DNA of 8,100 nt from Deltaproteobacteria bacterium (lineage in GTDB: Bacteria; Desulfobacterota; GWC2-55-46; S146-70): the NCBI GenBank assembly GCA_015492395.1, contig WGFD01000252.1, positions 1 through 8,100 on the forward strand. Direction: 5' to 3'. The notes beneath the pieces were generated by a model, which saw only the letters and a program-made list of their open reading frames with translations, did no database searches and was not told the DNA's origin. The translations under genes and the position numbers were made by a program. Position 1 is the first letter of the stretch; every line of letters starts with the position of its first letter. Below, one piece after another: positions 1 to 6,342 of this stretch.

Positions 1-1
1 A

Positions 2-94
2 CTCTCAAAAGGTTACACTCAAACAGATATGATTTTTGGGGGAAGTCCTGTAAATGTGAAATCTCTTACATTTTCAGATCTTAAAAGAGGGTGA
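2..94 (+). CDS. Possible 3' end of an upstream gene (partial, unrecognised)
   Basis: Reading from base 2, an open frame runs to a TGA at 92-94 and gives about 30 residues ending in SLTFSDLKRG. The composition looks protein-like (GYTQTDMIFGGSPV upstream of the tail), whereas the other two plus frames stop earlier or are cysteine-rich and implausible. The gene would begin before the window. No family is recognised and the piece is too short for confidence. It ends just before the promoter region of the AAA-peptidase gene, which fits a separate upstream transcription unit. The alternative is plain non-coding DNA. Confidence 0.35.
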   Translation, partial: LSKGYTQTDMIFGGSPVNVKSLTFSDLKRG

Positions 95-100
95 AAATAA

Positions 101-132
101 TTGACATTACCTTGACATTATCAAGTTTGACA
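101..132 (+). promoter_or_regulatory. Three TTGACA elements in tandem (11 and 15 bp apart)
   Basis: TTGACA occurs at 101-106, 112-117 and 127-132. The first two sit in an 11-bp direct repeat (TTGACATTA twice). The third is the best -35 element for the downstream gene. The second can also pair with TAGGAT at 135-140 over a 17-bp spacer, giving a weaker overlapping promoter. On the minus strand the same array reads as TGTCAA repeats one helical turn apart, the layout used by some OmpR/PhoB-family regulators. That reading is inference only. Confidence 0.5.
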
Positions 133-155
133 TATAGGATTAAAGATGTGATAAT
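127..155 (+). promoter_or_regulatory. Sigma-70-type promoter of the AAA-peptidase operon
   Basis: A perfect -35 TTGACA (127-132) is followed by a 17-bp spacer and the -10 GATAAT (150-155, five of six consensus bases). TG at 147-148 forms an extended -10 (TGT-GATAAT). Transcription would start near 162, leaving a leader of about 19 nt. The leader contains the ribosome site AAGGA at 168-172, 8 nt before the ATG at 181. It is the strongest promoter-like match seen in the window and would drive the whole 181-6312 unit. Confidence 0.75.
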
Positions 156-180
156 ACTTCGAATCTCAAGGATATAACCG

Positions 181-2316
181 ATGAACACAAAGCTATTCGA
201 AAAAGAGATAAAGATACACGCCGAGGCCAGATACCCTATACTGTGGCTTACATCCTTTGAAGAGCGCAGGGTTGAGAAGATCGTCGAAAACCTCTGTAAA
301 AAGATGGAAACCCAGTACTGGTCATGGTCCGTCTCGAAAGGTCTGTATAACGGAGAGAAGAAGAAGACGGAGAAACTGGGCAGGGAAAAGATCCTGCCCA
401 CCATAGAGGACAAGATATCCAAGGATGGTGATACCAGCAATCTTTTCCTGCTAAAGGACATAGCAGGATACTTTCAATCTCATGAGTTCCTTAGGAGATT
501 CAGGGACATCCCGGCAATAGCGGATGAACAGAGGGCTATCAATACCGTCTGCATCCTCTCTCCCACACTAAGCGACATCCCCCCCGAGCTGGAAGAAGAC
601 ATTGTCGTTCTGGAACTTTCTCTACCCGATTACAATGAGATCGAAGAACTGGTATCGAAGACATACGGCCACCTGATCCCGGAAAAGTGGCACGCTTCGA
701 CGAGGTCTATACTCTACAAGTCCCTCCAAGGCCTATCCTTTGACAACATTAAGCGCGTCGTAAGGAAGGCGATCAGCCTGAATAACGGAGTGCTGAACGA
801 GGACTGCATAAGATATATCCAGGACGAAAAGCAGCAGATAATCCAGAAACAGAAGATATTGGACTACTACCCGCACAAGGAGACAATCGACCACATTGGC
901 GGCCTCGATGAGATAAAGAAGTGGTTCATAGAGAGAGAGCACGTATTCCGCCTAAGTAAGGACAAGATCGAAATACTGGGGCTGGACGTCCCGAAGGGAC
1001 TGTTATTGATCGGCGTCCCTGGCTCCGGGAAAAGTCTGTGCTGCAAGGCCCTCGCGGGTATCTGGAACCTGCCTTTATTGAGAATGGATGTGGGTAAGGT
1101 CTTCGGCTCCACCGTCGGCGAGTCTGAAAAGAACATCAGGCGGTCCATCCAACTGGCTGAGGCGGTAAGTCCCTGTATCCTCTGGATCGACGAGATAGAC
1201 AAGGCCTTCGGCGGCATAGCCGGCTACCAGGGGGACTCCGGCACCCAGTTAAGAGTATTCGGCACCTTCATCACGTGGCTGCAGGAAAAGGAGAAGCCCG
1301 TCTTCGTAATCGCCACCGCCAATGAGCCCAGGAATCTCCCACCGGAACTATGGAGGAAGGGCAGATATGACGAGGTCTTCTTCGTCGACCTCCCCAGCGC
1401 GGAAGAGCGTGAAGAGATCTTCAGGATACACCTCGACAGGAGGGGACAGAGTCAGGCTCAACTCGATGTAACAGAGCTCTCCCAGAACAGCCAGGGATTC
1501 ACCGGCGCCGAGATAGAACAGGCGGTAAAGGACGCCATCGTGACCACATTTAACAGCCTTTACAGCGGGAGGGACAGCGAAGAGGTTGAGAACCTGATCG
1601 ACGGTCTGTCTTCGCTGAGCCTGGACCAGAAGACCATGCTTAATGCGATAAGGGAGATAACACCCCTGTCCATACTGAAGAAAGAGGAGATCGAAGAGTT
1701 ACGGAAATGGAGCCACCAGAGGGCGAGACCGGCCTCACGCCTATTGATCACTCACCGCGCGGAGACCCTGACAGATGCCGAAAAGAAGACCATAGCCATC
1801 CATGAAGCCGGGCATACCCTCCTGATGTGGTACCACTTTGAGAAGACACCGGTCTTTATAAGCCTGGATAACTTCAAGGACTACAGGGCATACACCCCCA
1901 TAGACGGGTCATTCTCCAAGACATGCACCAAGAGGGACCTCGAAAAGGAGATCGGGATCATACTTGGCGGGATGGTCGCAGAGGACGAGGTGTACGGCGG
2001 TGGTTCAACAACAGTCGGGGCATCACGCGACCTGACCCAGGCAACCGCAATAGCAAAGAAGATGGTCGTAGAGTACGGTTTCGGCGAGACCATGAAAAAC
2101 ACAAGTCTCATCGAACTGCAGGACTACACGCTGACATCGGGCAAAGAGATACTCGACGATATACAGAAGATCCTCGACAATGCCAAGGACGAAACTGAAA
2201 AGGTTATCTCAGGCAACAAGGAAGTCCTGACACGGCTGATAGAGCGGATTACAGACGAGGTACTGCTGAACAGTAACAAATTGCTGGAGTTCTTCCAGAA
2301 AAACAAGCTAAATTAA
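181..2316 (+). CDS. Soluble AAA+ ATPase (Ycf46-like) fused to an FtsH-type M41 zinc metallopeptidase
   Basis: 711 residues. Residues 1-225 resemble the N-terminal region of Ycf46-type ATPases and show no transmembrane segment. The AAA+ core follows: Walker A GVPGSGKS (278-285), Walker B ILWIDE (333-338), sensor 1 Asn in IATAN (377-381), arginine-finger region WRKGRYDE (391-398) and sensor 2 region GFTGAEIEQ (439-447). A Ycf46-like tail ([13 protein letters not shown], 507-519) leads into an M41 peptidase domain: HEAGH (541-545; His541 and His545 as zinc ligands, Glu542 catalytic) and a [10 protein letters not shown] segment whose Asp617 matches the third zinc ligand of FtsH. FtsH itself is about 610-650 residues with two N-terminal membrane helices, so this looks like a cytoplasmic unfoldase-protease. 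ATP-driven proteolysis is inferred from intact motifs. The start is supported by AAGGA 8 nt upstream. It is the first gene of the five-gene unit. Confidence 0.9.
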   Translation: MNTKLFEKEIKIHAEARYPILWLTSFEERRVEKIVENLCKKMETQYWSWSVSKGLYNGEKKKTEKLGREKILPTIEDKISKDGDTSNLFLLKDIAGYFQSHEFLRRFRDIPAIADEQRAINTVCILSPTLSDIPPELEEDIVVLELSLPDYNEIEELVSKTYGHLIPEKWHASTRSILYKSLQGLSFDNIKRVVRKAISLNNGVLNEDCIRYIQDEKQQIIQKQKILDYYPHKETIDHIGGLDEIKKWFIEREHVFRLSKDKIEILGLDVPKGLLLIGVPGSGKSLCCKALAGIWNLPLLRMDVGKVFGSTVGESEKNIRRSIQLAEAVSPCILWIDEIDKAFGGIAGYQGDSGTQLRVFGTFITWLQEKEKPVFVIATANEPRNLPPELWRKGRYDEVFFVDLPSAEEREEIFRIHLDRRGQSQAQLDVTELSQNSQGFTGAEIEQAVKDAIVTTFNSLYSGRDSEEVENLIDGLSSLSLDQKTMLNAIREITPLSILKKEEIEELRKWSHQRARPASRLLITHRAETLTDAEKKTIAIHEAGHTLLMWYHFEKTPVFISLDNFKDYRAYTPIDGSFSKTCTKRDLEKEIGIILGGMVAEDEVYGGGSTTVGASRDLTQATAIAKKMVVEYGFGETMKNTSLIELQDYTLTSGKEILDDIQKILDNAKDETEKVISGNKEVLTRLIERITDEVLLNSNKLLEFFQKNKLN

Positions 2317-2319
2317 AGT

Positions 2320-2324
2320 GGAGG
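2320..2324 (+). promoter_or_regulatory. Ribosome binding site that fixes the DUF1257 gene start
   Basis: GGAGG lies 5 nt before the ATG at 2330. An in-frame GTG at 2318 overlaps this site and has no good site of its own, so the ATG is the likely start. Confidence 0.75.
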
Positions 2325-2329
2325 AAGAT

Positions 2330-2668
2330 ATGTCCTTCTATACCAAGATCAAAACGGAATTGTCCAACAAGAGCCAGATAATAAACGCCCTCAAAGAGAT
2401 GAAGGAGAGAGGTGAAATCGCCAGATTCCAGATAAACGAGAAGAAAGAAAAGATCGAGGTTGACAGAGACGGAGACATAGTGAATATATCGAAGACAAAG
2501 GAAGGCAACTTCGGGGTGGCAGGGGACGTGCGCGTCGCGCGGTCATTTGCAAACAGGCTCAAACAGTACTACGCCTATGAATCGATAAAATCGAACCTAC
2601 CGCTCGACTTTGAGATCTCCCATGAATCGGAGGAGGCAGGGGACATATTACTAATCCTTAAGGGCTAG
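2330..2668 (+). CDS. DUF1257 / Ycf35-like small protein
   Basis: 112 residues from the ATG at 2330 (MSFYTKIKTEL...), soluble, with no membrane segment. The opening 'MS-F--IKT' and the C-terminal half match my knowledge of the DUF1257/Ycf35 family: an F--RLKQYYAYESI segment near residues 73-86 followed by a hydrophobic ending ILLILKG. The role of that family is not established. The gene starts 13 bp after the AAA-peptidase stop, so the two are very likely co-transcribed and may act together. From memory, DUF1257 and DUF2997 genes also sit side by side in cyanobacteria, which agrees with the order here. The central family motifs are weaker than in cyanobacterial members, so it is a divergent member. 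An adaptor or substrate-delivery role for the upstream ATPase is possible but unproven. Confidence 0.75.
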   Translation: MSFYTKIKTELSNKSQIINALKEMKERGEIARFQINEKKEKIEVDRDGDIVNISKTKEGNFGVAGDVRVARSFANRLKQYYAYESIKSNLPLDFEISHESEEAGDILLILKG

Positions 2669-2747
2669 GTTCAAGCCATCCAACATCTCACATTGAATAT
2701 CCAAGGCGCTAAATAACAGTTCAATCTATTCGTAAGGGAGACGGCCG

Positions 2748-2927
2748 ATGAATAAAGAGGTGAAGATAAGGATTACCACCGATGGAAAGGTGGAGGTAGA
2801 CTCCAGCATCTTCGAGAACTGCAGAGATGTTGCCAACCATCTGTCCAAAATCCTGGGCAAGACCGAGAGCTTTCATGAAAAGGATGAAGCCGCTACTGAG
2901 GAGACGATAAAGATAAAGGGCGAGTAA
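2748..2927 (+). CDS. DUF2997-like small protein
   Basis: 59 residues, beginning MNKEVKIRITTDGKVEVDSS and ending in an acidic, charged tail. The pattern is two beta strands around a TDG turn, then a helix (about residues 22-38) carrying the only cysteine (Cys25) and ending in ILGK. This matches the DUF2997 plan of a beta-hairpin followed by a Cys-containing helix and a Leu-Gly end. The start has AAGGGAG at 2734-2740, 7 nt before the ATG. It lies 79 bp after the DUF1257 gene and 26 bp before the radical SAM gene. Function is unknown. Its size and position beside a radical SAM enzyme would suit a small substrate or carrier, which is inference. Assignment rests on pattern and neighbourhood rather than an alignment. 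Confidence 0.7.
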   Translation: MNKEVKIRITTDGKVEVDSSIFENCRDVANHLSKILGKTESFHEKDEAATEETIKIKGE

Positions 2928-2953
2928 TTTCAGCGGCCCCCGCACTGGTCAAG

Positions 2954-3535
2954 ATGGCGCATGAGATATCTATCAATGTACACTCAGTAATACCGAAATC
3001 AAGGATCAACGGTCCCGGCAAGAGGATGGTCGTATTCTTCCAGGGATGCAACAGGGGATGTCCCGGCTGCTTTAACCCGGACACCCATCCATTCGACACA
3101 TCCTTCCTCTGTACCCCAAGGGATATCATCCGTGAAAATTTCACAAAGGACATCGAAGGTATAACTATAAGCGGCGGGGAACCTTTCATGCAGCACCACG
3201 GTCTTCATAAACTTCTAAAAGTGGCCCGAGAGGAGTACAACCTCTCTACCATAGTATATACAGGCTATGAATACGGTGAGTTAAGGAGTGTTGAAAGGTT
3301 TAGCACGTGTCTCGGATATATCGACCTGCTTGTAGACGGAAACTATCTGGAGTCAGAGAGGGAGCCGACACTCCTTGCGAGGGGTTCCACCAACCAGACA
3401 TTTCACTTCCTGAGCAGGCGGTATACAGAGGGCGATCTCTACATGCCGGGCAGGATGGAGATCATAATTAAACAGGACGGGACCATCATAAAAACAGGCT
3501 TCGGCAGAATAACGATGCCACTACAGCAGAGATGA
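2954..3535 (+). CDS. Radical SAM protein of the NrdG-like (anaerobic reductase activase) type
   Basis: 193 residues. The 4Fe-4S motif is C32-NRG-C36-PG-C39 (CX3CX2C), preceded by a segment (RINGPGKRMVVFFQGC) typical of NrdG-type activases. SGGEP (73-77) matches the SAM-binding GGE motif. DLLVDGNYLE (124-133) and RGSTNQTFHF (143-152) match the LVDG and RGSxNQ segments of the family. NrdG makes a glycyl radical on class III ribonucleotide reductase, but no reductase is encoded here, so the enzyme may act on another protein. The residues after 167 (MEIIIKQDGTIIKTGFG) form an added beta-hairpin that resembles the start of the neighbouring DUF2997-like protein. The ATG at 2954 lacks a clear ribosome site, so translational coupling is likely. 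The stop overlaps the next start (ATGA at 3532-3535). Confidence 0.88.
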   Translation: MAHEISINVHSVIPKSRINGPGKRMVVFFQGCNRGCPGCFNPDTHPFDTSFLCTPRDIIRENFTKDIEGITISGGEPFMQHHGLHKLLKVAREEYNLSTIVYTGYEYGELRSVERFSTCLGYIDLLVDGNYLESEREPTLLARGSTNQTFHFLSRRYTEGDLYMPGRMEIIIKQDGTIIKTGFGRITMPLQQR

Positions 3536-6312
3536 GCACATTAGAAAGGCCACTCCAGCATGCCTTGGATATCATCAAAGATTCCGCCAAATTACAAGAG
3601 CGAAAAGACATACTCATACGCGCCATCAAAGACCTTCCCAAAACCGCCGAATATATTCCCGCTTTCGAACTCAGCCTCGATGTAATCGGGACCATCGAAC
3701 ATGCCGGCGACAGGCGGTCGGCTCTCCTGGAGTGCCTGAATGAGATACCCAAGACCGGTGACTACCGGCCGCTTTTCGTAAAAACGCTTCGCACCGCCAT
3801 AGAAGAGACAAAGGGTATGGATGACCCCAAGCACAGGAAGTCCACCTTCTTACGCATCGCCGGCATGTTGCCCGACACCGTTGAGTTCGCATCCTTTCGC
3901 AGAGAGGCCATCAACCTGGCGATAGAGGCCGTAAAGAGTATAGAAGACAACTTCGTGCGAAGATACTCCCTGGTAGATATAGCCAACGACCTGCCGCAGA
4001 CGGAAGAGTTTAAGCAGCTCCGCCTCCGCGCTCTAAGTATAGCCTTGAACATATCCGACGAGTCAGGTTACAGGAGGTTTTCGCTTGAAGAGCTTGCCAA
4101 CGAACTGCCCAAATCGAGTGATCTTGCCTTTTATAGGAAGTATACGTTATTAGGTATCGCCGGCGCCGTCCCAAAGACAGGAGAGTACCTCAAACTCTAC
4201 AAGGAGGCGATATCATTGGCCATAAATGCGGCCAATGCCATCGAAGAACCCTTCTACCGAAAGTATGCGCTGGTATTCATAGCCAAGGAATTACCGGAAA
4301 AGGAGGAGTTGTTACCACTATATATTCAGGCAATGTCCGACGCAGTAGAGGCGGCACTCGCCATAAAAGACCCCTTCGTAAGCAAGCACTCTCTGATAGA
4401 GATCCTTAAGGAGCTGCCGAAGGAACCGCAATTCTTTTCACTTCTGTTAAAGATATTGGAGCATGCCCTGGAGTTCTTCACCATGAAGAAGTGGATGGAG
4501 GACATCGAACTCGTGGACGTAATAGACTTCATCATCGTCGCGGAAGAGAAGAAGATGAAGGAGTCGAAAAAGAAGAGGTATGCCAGGGGAAAGTTCGCGC
4601 ATACACTGACAAGGGAACTGGACAAGTTCGGAAAAGAGCTGAATGACATCCGGTTTATAGAGGTGCTTAAACCCTACACCCATGTCTGGGTGCAACCAAA
4701 GGAGTTGAGGGAGTCCGTCAAGAAAATAGTCGATCATCTGGAGGAGATCAGAAACAGATACCACGGCAAAGAGATAGAAAGGCCTGTCTTCGTCTCAGAG
4801 TGGCATACCGCCGCTGAAGAGCGCCACGCCAAAGGAAACAAGAAGGCCATCCCGAAAGACTCCATCTCGATAGACCTGGGAGCTACAAATACCGTAATCA
4901 TGAGGAGGCGCGGTGATGCCCAGCCGGACTTTCTCCACCTGGACTCAATATCAAGACAGTTCGGCGAAACCCAGATCATCCCTACCATCCTGAACGAGGA
5001 GGGAAATCTTATAGGTATGGAAGCGGCAAGCAAAAAACCTGTAGTCAATATAAAAAAGATGCTCCTCGAAGGGAATCCCGAAGGCAAGGAGTATATGGAG
5101 AGATACTGTCGCATACTCTACAAACACCTGAAGAAAGAAATGGTACCTTCCGGCTGGCTCCCGGTCATATCCGGCACCATAGCGGATGAACTATACCTCA
5201 CGGTACCGGTCGGCTTTCATAACTATAGGGAAATGATGAAAGAGATCATCCATAGGACCATGAAAGGCATCGACGTGGAGTTCATCGAAGAGCCACTTGC
5301 AGCGGCCATCGGCTATCAGGTGGCCGAGGTACGGGATAAGGTCATCATGGTCATCGACTTCGGAGGCTGCACACTCGATATAATGTTACTCCGCCTCAGT
5401 ATCAATGATGTCCATGTGATAGCAAAGCCGGACAGGTCAAAGATCCTCGGAGGACGCGACATAGACCTTTGGCTGGCCGAATACCTGGCTGAAAAGGTCG
5501 GGATCAAGGCCGACGGGATACCCCTTGAACTCATAAACCAGGCCGAAGAGATCAAGATAGCCCTATCTGAACACAAGGCTGTACCATTCGAATGGGAAGG
5601 CAGAGAGGTATGCAAGATCTCGATAGAAGACTTCGAGAACATATTGGCCGCACATGACTTCTATAGGATGGTAGATCGTTCCATATCCTACGTCCTTCAG
5701 AAGGCACTGAAGCTCGGCATTAAACGGCAGGCTATCGAGGCGGTACTGTTGACCGGCGGCTCCTCCCAGATACCTTCATTCAAGGAAAGTATCGCCCATA
5801 CCTTTCCGGAACTCCGGGGAAAGAATGTCATTTACGACCACAGTCCTCTCTCCGCGGTGGCGCGTGGAGCCGCACTATACCGTACAAGGGAAGTGGTGGA
5901 CAGGCATCTGGGCATGGCGTACGGCGTGAGATACATGACGGACAAGAAGGAGGGACACTACTCGTATGAGATTATATTCGAAAAGGGAGAGGCCCTCCCC
6001 TTCGAAAAGACATTCAGGCTGTCGCCGGCGAACTTACTTGGAGAGCAGGACCAGATTTATATAGAGCTGTTCGAGATACCCGAGAACCTGATCACAAGGA
6101 GGTGGGTGGCCGAGGGTGGAATGGAGTTCATCAAGCAGATGATAAAGCATAGTGACAACCTCGAACTAAAGGGCTTCAGGATAATATATATCCCCCTTAC
6201 AAGGAACGCAGACGAAGGCACCGATGTGTCATTCCGCGTGGATAAGGATGGTCACCTCTCTCTCAGGTATGCCGAACACACCACTCTGAAAACGGATATA
6301 AGACTGCAGTAG
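3532..6312 (+). CDS. Helical-repeat / Hsp70-like ATPase fusion protein
   Basis: 926 residues. Residues 24-320 hold about eight HEAT-like helical repeats of some 41 residues, each with an R(K/R)xxLxxIAxxLPxT core. Residues 320-440 are a charged, mostly helical linker. An actin-fold Hsp70-type ATPase follows: phosphate-1 SIDLGATNTV (446-455), connect-1 EEPLAAAIGYQ (586-596), phosphate-2 VIDFGGCTLDI (607-617, with Cys where DnaK has the third Gly), ILGGRDIDLW (638-647), adenosine motif LLTGGSSQIPSF (739-750) and connect-2 ending ARGAALY (777-783). Only about 130 residues remain after the ATPase, beta-rich and without a clear DnaK-like helical lid or EEVD-like end, so substrate handling probably differs from DnaK. 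The repeats may recruit partners. ATP binding is well supported; chaperone activity is inferred. The gene overlaps the radical SAM stop by 4 bp and ends the unit. Confidence 0.88.
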   Translation: MSTLERPLQHALDIIKDSAKLQERKDILIRAIKDLPKTAEYIPAFELSLDVIGTIEHAGDRRSALLECLNEIPKTGDYRPLFVKTLRTAIEETKGMDDPKHRKSTFLRIAGMLPDTVEFASFRREAINLAIEAVKSIEDNFVRRYSLVDIANDLPQTEEFKQLRLRALSIALNISDESGYRRFSLEELANELPKSSDLAFYRKYTLLGIAGAVPKTGEYLKLYKEAISLAINAANAIEEPFYRKYALVFIAKELPEKEELLPLYIQAMSDAVEAALAIKDPFVSKHSLIEILKELPKEPQFFSLLLKILEHALEFFTMKKWMEDIELVDVIDFIIVAEEKKMKESKKKRYARGKFAHTLTRELDKFGKELNDIRFIEVLKPYTHVWVQPKELRESVKKIVDHLEEIRNRYHGKEIERPVFVSEWHTAAEERHAKGNKKAIPKDSISIDLGATNTVIMRRRGDAQPDFLHLDSISRQFGETQIIPTILNEEGNLIGMEAASKKPVVNIKKMLLEGNPEGKEYMERYCRILYKHLKKEMVPSGWLPVISGTIADELYLTVPVGFHNYREMMKEIIHRTMKGIDVEFIEEPLAAAIGYQVAEVRDKVIMVIDFGGCTLDIMLLRLSINDVHVIAKPDRSKILGGRDIDLWLAEYLAEKVGIKADGIPLELINQAEEIKIALSEHKAVPFEWEGREVCKISIEDFENILAAHDFYRMVDRSISYVLQKALKLGIKRQAIEAVLLTGGSSQIPSFKESIAHTFPELRGKNVIYDHSPLSAVARGAALYRTREVVDRHLGMAYGVRYMTDKKEGHYSYEIIFEKGEALPFEKTFRLSPANLLGEQDQIYIELFEIPENLITRRWVAEGGMEFIKQMIKHSDNLELKGFRIIYIPLTRNADEGTDVSFRVDKDGHLSLRYAEHTTLKTDIRLQ
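3601..4491 (+). repeat. Protein-level tandem repeats, about 41 residues (123 bp) each
   Basis: Within the Hsp70-like gene, units begin near residues 24, 61, 102, 143, 181, 202, 243 and 284. Most intervals are 37-41 residues. One interval (181 to 202) is only 21, as if half a unit were lost or two half-units abut. The shared pattern is a basic pair, then Leu, IA, LP-(K/Q/D)-T, an aliphatic helix rich in Ala, and an (I)-(E/K)-D-P-F turn. The copies are diverged at DNA level, so these are old duplications rather than a recent DNA repeat. Confidence 0.75.
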
Positions 6313-6342
6313 CCCTTTTACCCCCGCGCATAAACAGACGCC

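Noticed and set aside
101..120. True Pho box
   Set aside because: The 11-bp spacing and TGTCA cores fit on the minus strand, but flanking bases differ, there is no phosphate gene nearby, and the repeats are explained as well by -35 elements.
81..461. Minus-strand open frame across the operon promoter and the start of the AAA gene
   Set aside because: It runs antisense to a well-supported gene, its sequence is low-complexity (Ser/Phe rich) and no family pattern is seen.
1923..2198. Plus-strand open frame inside the M41 peptidase domain
   Set aside because: It is out of frame with the conserved peptidase and rich in Arg and Gly as expected from a shifted frame.
2318..2329. GTG start 12 bases upstream for the DUF1257 gene
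   Set aside because: The GTG overlaps the GGAGG that serves the ATG at 2330 and lacks its own ribosome site; the family also begins at MS-F.
2692..2725. Inverted repeat ATTGAA/TTCAAT between the DUF1257 and DUF2997-like genes
   Set aside because: A 6-bp AT-rich stem with a 22-nt loop and no T-run is too weak to call a terminator or regulatory hairpin.
4326..5114. Several minus-strand open frames opposite the Hsp70-like gene
   Set aside because: They are antisense shadows of a conserved ATPase reading frame with no recognisable domain.
6313..6342. Expected bidirectional terminator in the convergent gap
   Set aside because: The 30-bp gap has C- and T-runs but no GC-rich stem; no terminator can be supported.
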